Source: Rhynochetos jubatus (Eukaryota; Chordata; Aves; Eurypygiformes; Rhynochetidae). Taken from it: a stretch of DNA of 64,000 nucleotides. Below the pieces are notes generated by a model. That model saw only the letters and a program-made list of their open reading frames with translations. It had not been told where the DNA came from and searched no databases. Position 1 is the first letter of the stretch. Each line of letters opens with the position of its first letter. The position numbers and the translations under genes are program-made. The stretch covers positions 6,788,501 through 6,852,500 of the forward strand of contig CM050662.1 of the NCBI GenBank assembly GCA_027574665.1. The letters run 5' to 3'. Of the stretch, positions 60,777 to 64,000 are shown piece after piece.

Positions 60777-63700
60777 AGACTTGTAAACCTGAATCTGGAG
60801 TGCAAAATTTGCCCCAGGGATCAGACAGGTTGCCGTGTAAGATCCTATTTTTCCTGACCATAACGACAAGGCTATCATATAAAGAATTAATAACAGAGCA
60901 CAACATAATGTGAATATGGCGTGCTAGGTATTCAAACTCTGACTGTGGCTAGTCAATGACTTTATTACTGGACATACAGAATATATAAGCTGGCTGGGAT
61001 TTTTTTATATCTCAGCAGTGAAGCAAGCAGAGAGCGCAAAGTATGATGAAGCAAGACTACATAGAATTAAATCCTGAATAAGCAAAAGATAAAATGAAAC
61101 CAAAAATTGTTTCTAAAACAGTTTCTTAAATCACTGAAAAGAGGTAATTTCACCATATTATATTATGTGGTGAGTTTTCTGTCATTTCATAGTCATGTGT
61201 AATTTCTCTTCCCACTGTTCAACTTCTTTTGCTCCATAATTTCTCCAATCTTGTTATTTTCACAACCTGAATTTAATATTTTATATTTTGCCTTGTTGCC
61301 TGTTCCTTGAATATCCTGTCTCTCGGTACACAAGTATTCTTTGTGTTTCTTCATGGCCTTCCTGCTAGTGTTGTAAGAGCAACATTAGCCACACTGGCAA
61401 AATCCACGTCACATCATTCAATCTGCGATTACCCCACTGAGCAATAGTTATATTCCTAAAGGCAAACATGTACTTCTACACTTAAATGAATAAAACCTGT
61501 AAGCGCACTAAGTGCAAAACAACACAGTGGGTTAACAAAGCAGCACAGCAACAAACAAACAATATTAAAAAAAATCCATAAATGATCAGCTGGTGATCTC
61601 AATACAAATATCTGCAAACACAGCAGTGTTCCCCTAGGGAGAAATGAGACATTTTACACTGATATTGAACATTGACTTTTCAGAGAGAATGACCACAGGT
61701 CTATTCGATAAGTGTCTCTGACTTGGCATGATATTAGCAAAATTTAATCTTCAATATCTCTTATGCTCATCCTTCCCCTAAAAAATGGTCTCATCTCAGT
61801 GTGTTGGGGAGGTTATAAGGCACGTCTCACTGAAGTATCTCAAAGCTTTTTCATCATTTTTCCCCCTGACTTCCTGCAGGACTGGTTTTGCATCTATTTA
61901 TCTCTGCTATCTCTTTGCCCTGACAAGACTTCATACCTGTGATGCTGGGATTAAATCCTAGACTAGTAAAAAAAATTCATAATATTCAGTATTTGCACTG
62001 ATGCAAGTGAGAATGGGCTCTGTCCCACAGCCATTATGAAACTGGTTCGTGCATGGCAGGACAACGACAGTGCAGGCACAGCATGTGCTTCACAACTTGG
62101 GGGGGGGGGGGGGGGGGGGGGGTGGAGGGGAAAGGCAAGCATCTCTGAGGAAGACATTCTTGCAGCTTTGAGTAGAAAAAGCCAAAACCTGTACTGTATG
62201 AATAATAACTGTACCACTACACTACTAATTTTAAACACAATCTCTCTAAAATTTCCAGGTTAGCCATTGCTATCCTCTTACATCACATTGCCCATTTTTG
62301 TGACACTAACCTCTACCCCACCACACGTTTTCAGCAGAGCAGCATCTGCTAGTACAGCCAGCATCAGCTAGGCAGTTACATGACTCAAGTTCACAGCAAT
62401 ACATTTAACAGCTTGTGAGGAGCACCACCAGCATCTGTGAAAAATGTTCTCAGACCCCTCCTGGAATGCGTGGTGCAATAGGCAGCAAAAAACAAAGTGC
62501 CCCCCAGAACAAAACTCCCGTAACAGACAAAAGAAAACACCCTCTTGGCCTGTGGTTTCTTGCCAAGGTTTTAGAGTTATGTTCGACTTGGTAGCTACAC
62601 AGGAAGGGTTTCCAATTTCAAGTGCTAAGCACCTGATAGCACTTTGTGAGTTACAGAAACATTAGCCTCCCTCTAGTTTCAAGTGCTGAGGTTTACTGAA
62701 TGAAAATCCTCAACAAAGACCCAGAGAACTGAGCAGGTTGGTAAGACTGTCCCTTCCCACTGAAGGGTAACTACAACCGTTATCTCCGAGATCTCTGCCA
62801 GGCAAAACGATAGGCACATTGGCTTTTCCTGGAACATATTTGTAGAACAAGCTTTTATTTTTGACTCAGGAGAAGCACAGGCAAACTCTACCCGAGGAAT
62901 TTCATATAAAGATCCTCCTGTTCTTTGTGGCATTAGGCACATAGAGCAGCTGGAGCATTTTGTCTCTAGGAAAACTGTCTCCTTCACCTAATGAATCTCT
63001 CACACCTCTGGACTGTGAAACAGGACACTTGCTAGGCGAGAAAGCCACATTTCAGCTTCCTGGAGCCAGGCTCCACTGCTCCCAGAGCTAGTGCACAGTT
63101 TTCTTATGGAATGGGGCCAGATGTTTCTCCCTGAAAGGCTCAAGGTCCCTTTTCTCAGAGGCAGCATCAGAGAAGCTTACCAACCTGCTACTACGCTTTT
63201 CTCTCTGTTTGACTGATAGCAGTCAATAAGAATCACTGAACCTGTGACATTAAGAATATGACAGGCATATTCTAAAATTTAATTATTGCCCCTTAACTGA
63301 CACCTATTTTCAATGCAAATTTAAGAACAGAACATTCTGTCATCAGCTAATCTTGCAAGATGCAGAGCTCCCTCGGTTAACATTGATTTCAAGTGAATCT
63401 GATAGCAGTGATTGGCAGCCAGATGACCTCTGCCGCTCAGAGGTTCCATCTTTGCATGATTTTCCCTTTTTTCAGTCTTGGTTTCCAAAATGTCTAGCGT
63501 ATTTGATTTCAGTAAAGTTTGGACAAGACAAAGTCAGTGGTTTTCTAGCTCTACAAATAAAAAACAACAAATGCAACACAGAAATCAAATGAAACGTAGG
63601 TTGCCATTCATCAAAAACAAGAGAGAGAGAGAGGGAAAAAAAAAATCAATTGATACATAAGATGCCACTTGAGCAAACTGTTTTGATGAATCCTGATCGG

Positions 63701-64000
63701 TGGAATCAGGGTCAAACAGACAATTGGACTTAGGAGTGGAAGAAATTACAAATATGAATGAACAAGAAACTTCACACAAGCACTTACATCAGCGATATCC
63801 GACTCATTGGTGGGAAGAAAATAATTCAAGTAGATATCAACACCTGAAGAATATGATTTTATGCAAACTGTGGTATGTACACATACTTGATGCAGAGTAA
63901 TGATGAAACTTCTACTTCCAAGTCTATTTTTTTCAGACACCCCATAAATTTTAGTGTCTGAGTGTCACAGAAACAAACAAATACTTCTGTTGGCACAGGA
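60777..64000 (-). other. TENM2: TENM2 long intron, high-coordinate end (incomplete)
   Basis: AT-rich intron with a 24-G homopolymer at 62099-62122, a short GA run and A run near 63621-63647, and no recognisable exon. The upstream TENM2 exon with the membrane helix must lie beyond 64000. Confidence 0.7.
62099..62122. repeat. Poly-G homopolymer (24 G)
   Basis: An uninterrupted run of 24 G followed by TGGAGGGG. It can form a G-quadruplex on the plus strand and gives false poly-Gly and poly-Pro frames. It is not inside a recognisable CR1 copy, unlike the G20 tract at 10444. The length may be affected by sequencing or assembly. Confidence 0.9.

Noticed and set aside
60076-60906. Frames of 70-134 codons on both strands
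   Set aside because: Mostly the old CR1 copy and its flanks in sense or antisense; no intact coding capacity.
61963-62263. Poly-Gly and poly-Pro frames
   Set aside because: Produced by the G24 homopolymer.

Overview
The window is vertebrate nuclear DNA, almost certainly from a bird. It is AT-rich and intron-like, with no bacterial-style gene packing. Its only recognisable interspersed repeats are CR1 LINEs, with the typical avian CR1 3' end (octamer-like ATTCTATG tail, GGTTTGGGTTGGAAGG block on the opposite strand). The species cannot be fixed from this window.

All 64 kb appear to lie inside one gene on the minus strand: teneurin-2 (TENM2, also Ten-m2/ODZ2), a very large type II transmembrane adhesion receptor of neurons. 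Four consecutive coding exons are present, read from high to low coordinate: 29823-29945 (juxtamembrane segment after the transmembrane helix), 18622-18827 (extracellular linker), 10994-11189 (linker with an RERR furin-type site), and 7662-7763 (first EGF-like repeat). All four have GT/AG splice sites and their phases join without a break (1, 0, 1, 1). Together they give 627 nt of continuous reading frame, roughly residues 400-610 of a protein of about 2,800 residues. The upstream exon (cytoplasmic tail and transmembrane helix) was not found up to 64000. The next downstream exon (second EGF repeat) was not found down to position 1. The window therefore starts and ends inside introns of more than 7.6 kb and more than 34 kb.

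Region by region: 1-7661 is downstream intron with no recognisable element. 7662-11189 holds two exons and a 3.2 kb intron that contains a 438 bp CR1 3' end with a 20-G tract. 11190-18621 and 18828-29822 are repeat-poor introns. 29755-30065 is a CpG island covering the juxtamembrane exon. 29946-64000 is one long intron with a second small CpG-rich patch (31605-31735), a CR1 nested inside an older CR1 (41664-42878), an old CR1 copy (60113-60776) and a 24-G homopolymer (62099-62122).

The most interesting points are the CpG island sitting exactly on a frame-neutral 123-nt exon with GC-driven amino-acid changes, the nearby CpG-rich patch that could be an alternative 5' exon or promoter, and the nested CR1. 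I saw no undescribed gene system; the other open frames look like chance.
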